Shown piece after piece: positions 6,347-11,362 of a DNA stretch of 11,362 nucleotides (position 1 is its first letter; every line of letters starts with the position of its first letter). This stretch comes from Patescibacteria group bacterium (GTDB lineage Bacteria > Patescibacteriota > Minisyncoccia > Minisyncoccales > Minisyncoccaceae), in assembly GCA_030156465.1 (NCBI GenBank), contig JASGMO010000015.1, forward strand, positions 1-11,362. Reading direction: 5' to 3'. Both the position numbers and the translations under genes were made by a program. The notes beneath the pieces were generated by a model. The model had not been told where the DNA came from and made no database searches. It saw only the letters and a program-made list of their open reading frames with translations.

Positions 6347-6919
6347 ATGAGAAAATATCAATTATTATTAATAACATTTATTTTAATAGGATTGCTAATA
6401 TCTACCTATTATTTAACAGCTCCCACTGAAGAGGAAATAACTAATGATCTAATAGTAGAAGAACAAGTAATAGGGGGACAAAAGGATGAACACGGGTGCT
6501 TAGGTAGTGCTGGTTATTCTTGGTGCGAGGCGAGTCAAAAATGTGTAAGGATATGGGAAGAGGGTTGCGATGACGAAATATTTAAATTATCACAAGCGAT
6601 AGAAGCAGAGACAGGTATTAATTTTGTTGATCAGGGAGAATATACTTTTAATTGGCTTGTTAGAGATGAAGATGAAAATGTTTTTGAGAAATTAATAGAG
6701 GGAAGAAGAATAGAAGCTAGTAATGTTGAGAAAGAAAAAATACAAGAAATAGAAGAATTTTTTCAAAGCAACGGAAGCGAAGATATGTTAAATGTTGCCG
6801 ATGGTGTTTTTGCTGGCTTGCGTGGATATACTTATCACTATATGGTCTGTGTTTTTTCTTGGCAACAAGAAGGAGAAAAAGCAGACATTCAGATTGATTG
6901 CGGATTTTTTAATGAATAA
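6347..6919 (+). CDS. Small exported protein with a GCxxSAGYxWC cysteine motif
   Basis: The 190-residue product has an N-terminal membrane anchor (about 5-22) and an outside domain. Near the start is the Cys motif HGCLGSAGYSWCEASQKC, completed by VRIWEEGC (Cys51, 60, 66, 74). I have an impression of this motif from small exported proteins and lipoproteins of CPR and DPANN genomes; it may form a small disulfide-knotted module. The rest (about 78-190) includes an acidic helix and a YHYMVCVFSW strand with Cys168 and Cys185. The function is unknown. AAAAAT precedes the ATG. A weak -10 (TAAAAT, 6329-6334) lies just after the upstream terminator, so the leader would be only a few nucleotides. Its stop codon overlaps the A run that is the U tract of the convergent gene's terminator. 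Confidence 0.72.
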   Translation: MRKYQLLLITFILIGLLISTYYLTAPTEEEITNDLIVEEQVIGGQKDEHGCLGSAGYSWCEASQKCVRIWEEGCDDEIFKLSQAIEAETGINFVDQGEYTFNWLVRDEDENVFEKLIEGRRIEASNVEKEKIQEIEEFFQSNGSEDMLNVADGVFAGLRGYTYHYMVCVFSWQQEGEKADIQIDCGFFNE

Positions 6920-6950
6920 AAAACTGTAGATCAAATAAATGATTCTACAG
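6918..6950 (-). terminator. Rho-independent terminator of the thymidylate synthase gene, overlapping its stop codon
   Basis: On the - strand CTGTAGA, then a bulged base, then TCA pair with TGA and TCTACAG around a 6-nt loop, followed by T6 (6923-6918). The TGA stop codon (6933-6931) lies within the stem, and the T tract overlaps the stop codon of the convergent + gene. On the + strand there is no T tract. Confidence 0.72.
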
Positions 6951-7632
6951 ATGATTTTGCTTGATCGAAATCTCCATTATATATATGGAGTGAGTTGCAT
7001 GAATCTATAACTCTTACGATCTTGCAATTGTTTGGCTTTGCTATGTCTCGATCAATCATATTTATGATTGCTACGAGATTAACATGCCATGCTCCATACA
7101 GATCTCTTGATCTCCAGTCAAGATGAACTTCAATGGAGCCTTTTTCAATGAGCGTTACCCATACCCTTTGAAGGCAAGGTGGCTCTGCGCTGAATGTGTC
7201 AACCTCTGGAATCCAGGTAATCATTTGATGTCTGTTTGAAAAGACACCATTTTTGATTTGTTGGGCCACATTATTTTTTAGGGCCTCAACTTGATCAAGC
7301 ATGCCATTAGAAGTTGGGTATCTTCTAAACCTATCATAATAGGTGTATGTGAATTTTCCCTTGTCTCCTTCTTCAAGCATTGCTTGTTTTTCAATGTATT
7401 CTAAGGAATACTCTTCAACGTAGTGCTGGACATATTGAGGGCCAAACGGGAATTGCTTTCTATATTTAGAAAGATAATTTACCCCATCAATGATTTGCTC
7501 AACAGCAGTTTCTTCAAGAACCACTCTTGAACAAATCTCTGCCCGCATTTTTTTAGGGTCATCTTTATCTCCAAAAGAGATTAATGACTCATTTTTAATG
7601 CAGTGCTCAAGGAGCTTGATCCATGATCTCAT
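6931..7632 (-). CDS. thyA: Divergent (archaeal-type) thymidylate synthase
   Basis: The 233-residue product belongs to the ThyA / dCMP-hydroxymethylase superfamily. Numbering from the ATG at 7632, SAEPPCLQRVW carries the catalytic Cys153. DWRSRDLYGAWHVN (172-185) carries the phosphate-binding RSxD and the conserved Asn185. HIY (216-218) is the substrate-binding His-x-Tyr. The reaction is dUMP to dTMP with methylenetetrahydrofolate. The PPCL and Trp-containing RSxD region are closer to archaeal MJ0511-like enzymes than to E. coli ThyA, from memory. The start at 7632 follows AAGGAGG (7647-7641) with 8 nt spacing and puts the usual first helix at the N-terminus. An in-frame ATG at 7677 with its own GGAGG (7688-7684) would add 15 residues. 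Codons are less AT-rich than in the neighbours. The hydroxymethylase variant is possible. Confidence 0.82.
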   Translation of the reverse strand: MRSWIKLLEHCIKNESLISFGDKDDPKKMRAEICSRVVLEETAVEQIIDGVNYLSKYRKQFPFGPQYVQHYVEEYSLEYIEKQAMLEEGDKGKFTYTYYDRFRRYPTSNGMLDQVEALKNNVAQQIKNGVFSNRHQMITWIPEVDTFSAEPPCLQRVWVTLIEKGSIEVHLDWRSRDLYGAWHVNLVAIINMIDRDIAKPNNCKIVRVIDSCNSLHIYNGDFDQAKSSVESFI

Positions 7633-7640
7633 GAAATCAC

Positions 7641-7647
7641 CCTCCTT
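7641..7647 (-). promoter_or_regulatory. Ribosome binding site that decides the thymidylate synthase start
   Basis: AAGGAGG followed by GTGATTTC and ATG is nearly a full anti-SD complement, the strongest in the window. A second SD, GGAGG at 7688-7684, lies 6 nt before an in-frame upstream ATG (7677). Both starts are in the same frame. Confidence 0.6.
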
Positions 7648-7698
7648 GATAAAAACTGTTTTCAAGTTCCTTCTCATTATACGCCTCCGCGCTCTTTG

Positions 7699-7727
7699 CT
7701 TATATCAATTCTGATAAAGATAGTCAA
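7699..7727 (-). promoter_or_regulatory. Promoter of the thymidylate synthase gene with a possible operator
   Basis: On the - strand TTGACT (7727-7722), a 17-nt spacer and TATAAG (7704-7699) form a good sigma-70-type promoter, with a start near 7692. An inverted repeat TATCA-N4-TGATA (7703-7716) overlaps the -10 and spacer and could be a repressor site; no regulator is identified. Confidence 0.6.
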
Positions 7728-7765
7728 ACTATGCTATTTTAATAAAATAGTAATTATTAAAAAAT

Positions 7766-7909
7766 ATGGTTACACTAGAAAAAGTAAAAAACAATCAAAA
7801 GGATACTGGAATTATTGCGGAGTAATATTTCTATATTGGTGTTTCTAAAAATTCTCCAATTGCTGAAAAGCTCCCTGAGATTAATAGAATCTTAGAAGAG
7901 TATCGCTAA
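7766..7909 (+). pseudogene. Short ORF interrupted by one in-frame stop codon
   Basis: ATG at 7766, preceded by AAAAAAT as in many intact genes here, opens a frame reading MVTLEKVKNNQKDTGIIAE. It stops at TAA (7823-7825), continues in the same frame as YFYIGVSKNSPIAEKLPE and INRILEEYR, and ends at TAA (7907-7909) inside a terminator hairpin. One base change (for example TAA to CAA, GAA or AAA) would restore a 47-residue protein. The start context, helical second half and own terminator suggest a former small gene with a nonsense mutation, or a sequencing error. The family is not recognised. It may instead be two unrelated tiny ORFs. Confidence 0.4.
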
Positions 7910-7925
7910 CGCGACCTCTTTTTTT
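7896..7925 (+). terminator. Terminator with the stop codon of the broken ORF in its loop
   Basis: AAGAG (7896-7900) pairs with CTCTT (7916-7920) and TCGC with GCGA around a TAAC loop, with a small internal loop between the two stems. T7919-T7925 follows. The loop contains the TAA stop codon at 7907-7909. Confidence 0.6.
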
Positions 7926-7959
7926 ATTGAATTTTATAAAATAATTTGTTAACTTAAAT

Positions 7960-8202
7960 ATGGTGATTATGATGCAGTTAAGCGTAGAAACTAAAAAAGA
8001 CATTGAGATATTAAAAAAATATCTTAATGAGAGAGCGATCGTTCGCAATGACCTTCCAAGATTAAGATCTCTTGCAGAGGTCGGTTATATCAAAATGCCT
8101 TTTATAAGGCATGGAAGAACAGCATTCACAACTGACTTAGGAAAAAAATTCCTAAGTCTTATTTATTTTAAAATCATTTTCTGTTATTATATTAAAGTAT
8201 GA
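7960..8202 (+). CDS. Small winged-helix-like hypothetical protein, possibly with an altered 3' end
   Basis: The 80-residue frame starts MVIMMQLSVETKKDIEILKK; Met4 and Met5 (7969, 7972) are alternative starts. The middle (RNDLPRLRSLAEVGYI, then RTAFTTDLGKKFLSL) looks like a small winged-helix domain, with the T-x-x-G-K-K-F-L ending often seen in such domains. DNA binding is therefore possible, but no family is recognised. The last residues (IYFKIIFCYYIKV) are hydrophobic and out of character. They are encoded after a terminator-like hairpin at 8134-8169. The hairpin loop holds an A7 run (8142-8148) where loss of one base would give a stop inside the hairpin. As it stands, the TGA stop overlaps the next ATG by 4 nt (ATGA), which would couple it to the GalT-like gene. 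Confidence 0.5.
   Translation: MVIMMQLSVETKKDIEILKKYLNERAIVRNDLPRLRSLAEVGYIKMPFIRHGRTAFTTDLGKKFLSLIYFKIIFCYYIKV
8134..8169 (+). terminator. Strong hairpin with T-rich tail inside the end of the 7960-8202 ORF
   Basis: GACTTAGGAA (8134-8143) pairs perfectly with TTCCTAAGTC (8149-8158) around an A5 loop. The tail TTATTTATTTT follows. It looks like a terminator but lies inside an open frame, before that frame's stop and before galT. Confidence 0.5.
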
Positions 8203-9173
8203 AAAAAGAAAATACAGAACTAAGATACGATATTTTATCTAACGAGTGGATAATCATATCACCCAAAAGAGGGACGAGGCCAAATAACTTTCAACAAATA
8301 AAAGATTGTCCTTTTTGTGATATAAAAGATCAAAAAGAGCCCAAATATTATTTTTATAAAGGAAGAGAAAACAAAGAAAAGAAATGGACCACAATTGTTA
8401 TTCCTAATAAGTTTCCTGTTTTTGAAGAAAGCGACATAAGCGAAGATATTCTTGAGAATAATTTTTATACCAAAAAAATATCTCCTGGATTTCATGATTT
8501 AATTGTTACAAAAGAACACGATAAGTTTATTTCAGACCTTCCAGTTCCTAGAATTGAAGAATTTTTTACTTGTATTTCAAAACTTTTAATTGAATATAGA
8601 AAAAGTAAGATTGTAAAACAAGTTGCTATTTTCCATAACAGAGGAGAAAAAGCAGGAGCAAGCCAGCCACACCCACATTATCAAGCATTAAGTTTGCCGA
8701 TTATAGAGAGGGAGCATCAAAATGAACTCAATAATTTTAAGAATTATTATAATAAAAATAATAAATGTTTTCATTGTGAAATAAATAAAATTGAGAAAAT
8801 CAATAAAAAAAGATTGATTGCTGAAAACGATGATTTTATTGCTTTTTGTCCTTTTGCCCCCAAGATATTATTTCAAGTTATTATTTCTCCCAAAAGACAC
8901 ACATCGTCTTTTGAAGAAATTAATGAAAAAGAGAAAAAATCATTATCTAAAATTTTTAAGAAAATATTGTTAAAATATGACAATGGTTTTGATAACCTAG
9001 ATTATAATTTCTTTTTGCACAATTCTCCGCTAGACAAAGAATATCCATATTTTCATTGGTATTGGTCCTTTTCGCCTAGAATTAATTACTTCGGAGGTTT
9101 AGAATTGGGTTTTGGGTTAGAGATATCTCCAATGACTCCTGAGGAGCAAGCAAAAACATTAAGGAAAATGTGA
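8199..9173 (+). CDS. galT: Galactose-1-phosphate uridylyltransferase family protein (GalT-like)
   Basis: The 324-residue product is a HIT-superfamily nucleotidyltransferase of the GalT type. CPFC (Cys37, Cys40), His107 and His158 match the structural Zn site of GalT. The active-site string GASQPHPHYQ (153-162) gives His160 as the likely nucleophile that carries UMP. A second CxxC (Cys190, Cys193) and the C-terminal FHWYW and GLEISPMTPEEQAKTLR regions complete the second HIT-like half. GalT swaps UDP between glucose-1-P and galactose-1-P in the Leloir pathway; ADP- or other NDP-sugar phosphorylases share this fold. The canonical HPHGQ has Tyr for Gly here. No galK or galE is near, so the substrate is uncertain. 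The length is close to the 330-350 usual for the family. The ATG overlaps the upstream stop. Confidence 0.85.
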   Translation: MKKENTELRYDILSNEWIIISPKRGTRPNNFQQIKDCPFCDIKDQKEPKYYFYKGRENKEKKWTTIVIPNKFPVFEESDISEDILENNFYTKKISPGFHDLIVTKEHDKFISDLPVPRIEEFFTCISKLLIEYRKSKIVKQVAIFHNRGEKAGASQPHPHYQALSLPIIEREHQNELNNFKNYYNKNNKCFHCEINKIEKINKKRLIAENDDFIAFCPFAPKILFQVIISPKRHTSSFEEINEKEKKSLSKIFKKILLKYDNGFDNLDYNFFLHNSPLDKEYPYFHWYWSFSPRINYFGGLELGFGLEISPMTPEEQAKTLRKM

Positions 9174-9202
9174 TTGCATACTTTTAATAGCTATTATATA
9201 AT
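9174..9202 (+). promoter_or_regulatory. Promoter of the cupin-matrixin operon
   Basis: TTGCAT (9174-9179), a 17-nt spacer and a perfect TATAAT (9197-9202) start directly after the galT stop codon. The transcript should begin near 9209. A 12-bp palindrome, TAATAGCTATTA (9185-9196), fills most of the spacer and could be an operator. Confidence 0.7.
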
Positions 9203-9231
9203 AGAAGTATAATAATAATTAAATTAAAAAT

Positions 9232-9633
9232 ATGAAAGGATATAAAGATAATATAGAAAAATTAACATTAGAAAATAATAATTTTAGAAAAGTTTTGTAT
9301 ACTGGCAAAAATAGTCAACTAGTATTGATGAGCTTAAAGCCAATGGAAGAAATAGGTGCTGAAGTTCATGAAGAAAACGACCAATTCTTTCGTTTTGAAG
9401 CTGGTCAGGGAAAGGTAACAATTGATGGCAATGTTTACGATGTCGCTGACGGTGATGCTGTTGTTGTTCCTGCGGGGTCAAATCATAATGTAGAAAATAT
9501 TTCTCCTGATAAAGAATTAAAGATGTACACAATCTATTCTCCTGCACATCACAAAGATGGGGTTATTCATTCTACAAAAGAAGAAGCAGAAGCAGACGAT
9601 GAACATTTTGATGGCCAAACAACTGAAAGTTAA
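9232..9633 (+). CDS. Single-domain cupin protein
   Basis: The 133-residue soluble protein is a small metal-binding cupin. The second cupin motif matches the consensus exactly: G74-x5-P80-x-G82-x2-His85-x3-Asn89. The first motif (EVHEENDQFFRFEAGQG, 44-60) offers His46, Glu48 or Gln51 and Glu56 as ligands. The acidic tail after SPAHHKDG ends with EHFDGQTTES. Close relatives of this whole sequence are widespread in bacteria as cupin proteins without an assigned substrate; isomerase, sugar-binding or oxygenase roles are all possible. It has its own strong promoter, AAAAAT before the ATG, and no SD. Its stop codon TAA touches the ATG of the matrixin gene with zero gap, so the two are co-transcribed and probably coupled in translation. 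Confidence 0.85.
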   Translation: MKGYKDNIEKLTLENNNFRKVLYTGKNSQLVLMSLKPMEEIGAEVHEENDQFFRFEAGQGKVTIDGNVYDVADGDAVVVPAGSNHNVENISPDKELKMYTIYSPAHHKDGVIHSTKEEAEADDEHFDGQTTES

Positions 9634-10557
9634 ATGAGTACAAAAAAAACAGTACTATTATTATTTTGTGTTTCGTTTTTCCTCTTCTTTATATCTTTTA
9701 AAGAAGAGGTTGTTTTTAATATTCAGAAAACTTTTTTAAACCCTTGCTCTTCTCCCATAATCTACACTATAGGTACCATTGATCCAGGATTTAATTTGAC
9801 AGAAGATGAATTTCTTTCAATTGTTAATGAGGCAGTTAGTGAATGGAATGAAGCTACAGGTAAAGAATTATTTAAATATGGAGATAATGGTATGAAAATT
9901 AATCTTATTTATGATTATAGACAAGAAACTACAATAAGGCTAGACAATATAGATTATGAACATGAACAAAATAATGAAATTTATTCTCAATTAATAGATA
10001 GGTATAACAAAAACGCTGATCTATATAATAGTAAAAAAAATGAAATAGAAGCAATCATAGATGAGTACAATAAAAGATCTATGAATTTGCAAAAAGATGT
10101 TTTGTTGTGGACAAAAAGTAAAAGGGACAACATTGAAGAGTATAATAGATTGAATCAAGAGAAACAATTTTTAGAAGATATGGCTTCTAATATAAATAAA
10201 AAACAGGAAGAATTAAATCAAATATATGAAGAAGTAAACTTTTTGGTTGAAGAAATTAATAAAATTGCCATAAAATTGAATATAAGCGTTGATGAATATA
10301 ATTTAACGCTAGACACATTAAATAATCGTTTTGAGCAGGGTAATTATGTTAGCAGGTTTCTTTTTAAGGAAATAAACATATACCAATTTGAAGACAAAGA
10401 GAGCTTACTTCAAGTATTAATTCATGAGTTAGGCCATGCGTTAGGATTAGAGCATACTACAGAATCAAATGATGCAATGTATTTTATAAATACAGAGGAA
10501 GAACAATTCATAACTGAAAGTAGCTTAAATAAACTTAGAGGTATTTGTTATGAGTAA
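9634..10557 (+). CDS. Exported matrixin-type (M10) zinc metalloprotease with a coiled-coil insertion
   Basis: The 307-residue protein has an N-terminal signal or anchor (about 6-21). A metzincin N-terminal subdomain follows (about 38-100: IIYTIGTIDPGF, VSEWNEATG, MKINLIYDYRQ). Residues about 108-230 form a long Lys/Glu/Asn-rich coiled coil. The Zn site HELGHALGLEH (264-274: His264, Glu265, His268, His274) follows, with the Met-turn SNDAMY (278-283). Matrixins are secreted endopeptidases. Here the coiled coil sits between the first strands and the zinc helix, inside the catalytic domain. Cys38 and Cys305 could close a disulfide across the domain. The expected location is the cell surface or outside. 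There is no obvious pro-domain cysteine switch. It starts directly after the cupin stop, without an SD. A short, weak hairpin follows it. Confidence 0.8.
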   Translation: MSTKKTVLLLFCVSFFLFFISFKEEVVFNIQKTFLNPCSSPIIYTIGTIDPGFNLTEDEFLSIVNEAVSEWNEATGKELFKYGDNGMKINLIYDYRQETTIRLDNIDYEHEQNNEIYSQLIDRYNKNADLYNSKKNEIEAIIDEYNKRSMNLQKDVLLWTKSKRDNIEEYNRLNQEKQFLEDMASNINKKQEELNQIYEEVNFLVEEINKIAIKLNISVDEYNLTLDTLNNRFEQGNYVSRFLFKEINIYQFEDKESLLQVLIHELGHALGLEHTTESNDAMYFINTEEEQFITESSLNKLRGICYE

Positions 10558-10648
10558 TTTTAATTGCTTTTTTTAAAGATATATTTTAGAATATAAATAA
10601 TGAATAAAAATTGGCATCTTTTTTATTTAAATAATAAGGTTATTAATT

Positions 10649-10669
10649 AACATCTTTTTTGATGTTTTT
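10649..10669 (+). terminator. Weak terminator between the matrixin gene and the last gene
   Basis: AACATC (10649-10654) pairs with GATGTT (10661-10666) around a T6 loop, followed by more T (to 10669). The stem is only 6 bp. It lies 11 bp before the next ATG, so it could be an attenuator of that gene instead. Confidence 0.4.
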
Positions 10670-10680
10670 ATTTTCAAAAT

Positions 10681-11362
10681 ATGTCTAAAAAAACAATCAC
10701 ACTCTCAATTGCTTTTTGTTTCTTATTTTTAATTTTTCACTCTGTGGCGGGAAATATACTTCAAATAGAAACATTAAACACAAATATTTTTTCTCCTGCC
10801 ATTGAAAAAGTAGAAATTAGTCCAGTTTCTCTAACAACAAATAATTATTTTGTAATGAGAACTTCTTTTAATGAGGAGAATGCAAATATTTATTCTGCTT
10901 CCGTAATTCTTAAAAGTCCATCTCAAAAAGACTCTATTAGTGTTATTCTAATAAAAAATGGAGAAAGTTGGAATGGTAGCTTTGCTATTCCATCTTCTTT
11001 TGAAAACGGGTACTGGTCTGTTTGGGAAATAACCTTGAGAGACAAATATTTAAGAACTAAAAAATACAATAAAGATGAAATTAATGTTACATTTCTTTTT
11101 GGTAAAGAGGATATTTTGGATTCATCAAATGAAGATGTTTTAAAAGAACAAAAAAAGCAGGAATGTATCCAAAGCAACGGCTTGTGGAATCAAGAAACAA
11201 ATACTTGTTTTTGCCCCTTGAATTATAAGTTTCAAGAACCAGGAACTTGTTTGTATGTTCCTCCTTGTGTTTTTAAATATTCTCCATGGTCAGAATGTCA
11301 AACTGATGGAACACAGACAAGAAAAGTCATCTCATCTTCAAACTGTTCTGATGATGAGCCAG
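10681..11362 (+). CDS. Secreted protein with Ig-like and thrombospondin-1-like parts, truncated by window end
   Basis: The frame is open from ATG 10681 to the window edge (227 codons, no stop). The N-terminus has a signal peptide or anchor (about residues 5-24, ending near HSVAG). Residues about 43-140 look like a beta-sandwich: VEISPVSLTTNNYF, ASVILKSP, the W-N-G-S-F-A-I-P strand and GYWSVWEITLRDKY, as in bacterial Ig-like repeats. A Cys-rich stretch follows (about 162-195; ECIQSNGLWNQETNTCFCP). The last visible part, YSPWSECQTDGTQTR (200-214; Trp203, Cys206), is a thrombospondin type-1-like repeat; this WSxC-x-x-(D/N)GTQTR form is known to me from CPR and DPANN surface proteins. An adhesion or surface role is inferred. 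AAAAT precedes the ATG and there is no SD. Whether it shares the upstream operon is unclear. Confidence 0.78.
   Translation, partial: MSKKTITLSIAFCFLFLIFHSVAGNILQIETLNTNIFSPAIEKVEISPVSLTTNNYFVMRTSFNEENANIYSASVILKSPSQKDSISVILIKNGESWNGSFAIPSSFENGYWSVWEITLRDKYLRTKKYNKDEINVTFLFGKEDILDSSNEDVLKEQKKQECIQSNGLWNQETNTCFCPLNYKFQEPGTCLYVPPCVFKYSPWSECQTDGTQTRKVISSSNCSDDEP

Noticed and set aside
7734..7750. Perfect CTATTTT-AAT-AAAATAG palindrome between the divergent thymidylate synthase and broken ORF
   Set aside because: It is almost purely A/T with no T tail or known operator pattern, so it is not called a separate feature.
9171..9173. Possible TGA recoding (TGA as Gly or Trp, as in some CPR lineages)
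   Set aside because: The GalT-like protein ends naturally at this TGA, Fib_succ_major ends at TGA after YSVRCVRY, and the thymidylate synthase ends at TGA in a terminator. The stop is therefore real.
10615..10660. Direct repeat CATCTTTTTT, 36 bp apart
   Set aside because: It is short and T-rich, consistent with chance in this AT-rich gap. Only the second copy forms a hairpin.
1..11362. CRISPR array, tRNA, rRNA, riboswitch or replication origin
   Set aside because: No regularly spaced repeats, cloverleaf, conserved rRNA segment, known riboswitch core or DnaA-box cluster was seen by reading. A covariance-model scan would be needed to exclude small RNAs fully.

Overview
The window is AT-rich (about one third G+C by eye) and looks like a chromosomal segment of a Candidate Phyla Radiation (Patescibacteria, Parcubacteria-like) bacterium. 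This is inferred from gene style only: small single-pass exported proteins of unknown function, a CxxC-x17-CxxC zinc-ribbon protein, a Gmad2-GerMN protein, a UBA-like/transmembrane/Fib_succ_major fusion, and almost no Shine-Dalgarno (SD) sequences. No rRNA, tRNA or marker gene fixes the taxonomy. The standard genetic code fits: TAA and TGA both end genes at natural protein ends.

Layout. Positions 1-98 are the right end of an IS3-family insertion sequence: the last 18 codons of its transposase and a terminal inverted repeat. Positions 99-436 hold no confident gene, only a terminator-like hairpin and one tiny ORF with an SD. Then come a Gmad2-GerMN envelope protein (+), an unrecognised 140-residue protein with its own promoter, SD and terminator (+), and a membrane-anchored SanA(DUF218)-DUF1287 fusion (-). 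Divergent from that is a small exported Cys-containing protein (+), which converges on an MgtE-like Mg2+ transporter (-). The next group is a UBA-like/TM/Fib_succ_major protein, a double zinc-ribbon protein with a clear terminator, and a small exported Cys-rich protein (all +). A divergent, archaeal-type thymidylate synthase follows (-). Then a short ORF broken by one stop codon, a small winged-helix-like ORF overlapping a galT-like gene (+), a cupin abutting a matrixin-type zinc protease with a coiled-coil insertion (+), and a truncated secreted protein with Ig-like and thrombospondin-1-like parts that runs off the window.

How the genes relate. Most are single-gene transcription units rather than a pathway. 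The dominant theme is the cell envelope: at least seven products have an N-terminal membrane segment with the bulk of the protein outside. Metabolic genes are dTMP synthesis, a GalT-type nucleotidyltransferase and Mg2+ import. Seven ATG codons (six intact genes and the broken ORF) are directly preceded by AAAAT instead of an SD. Two genes (1314-1736 and the thymidylate synthase) differ: they have SDs, TTGACT-N17-TATAA promoters and less AT-rich codons. Several stop codons lie inside terminator hairpins. I see no clear multi-gene defence or mobile system; the most unusual items are single-protein architectures and the translation-start and terminator patterns.
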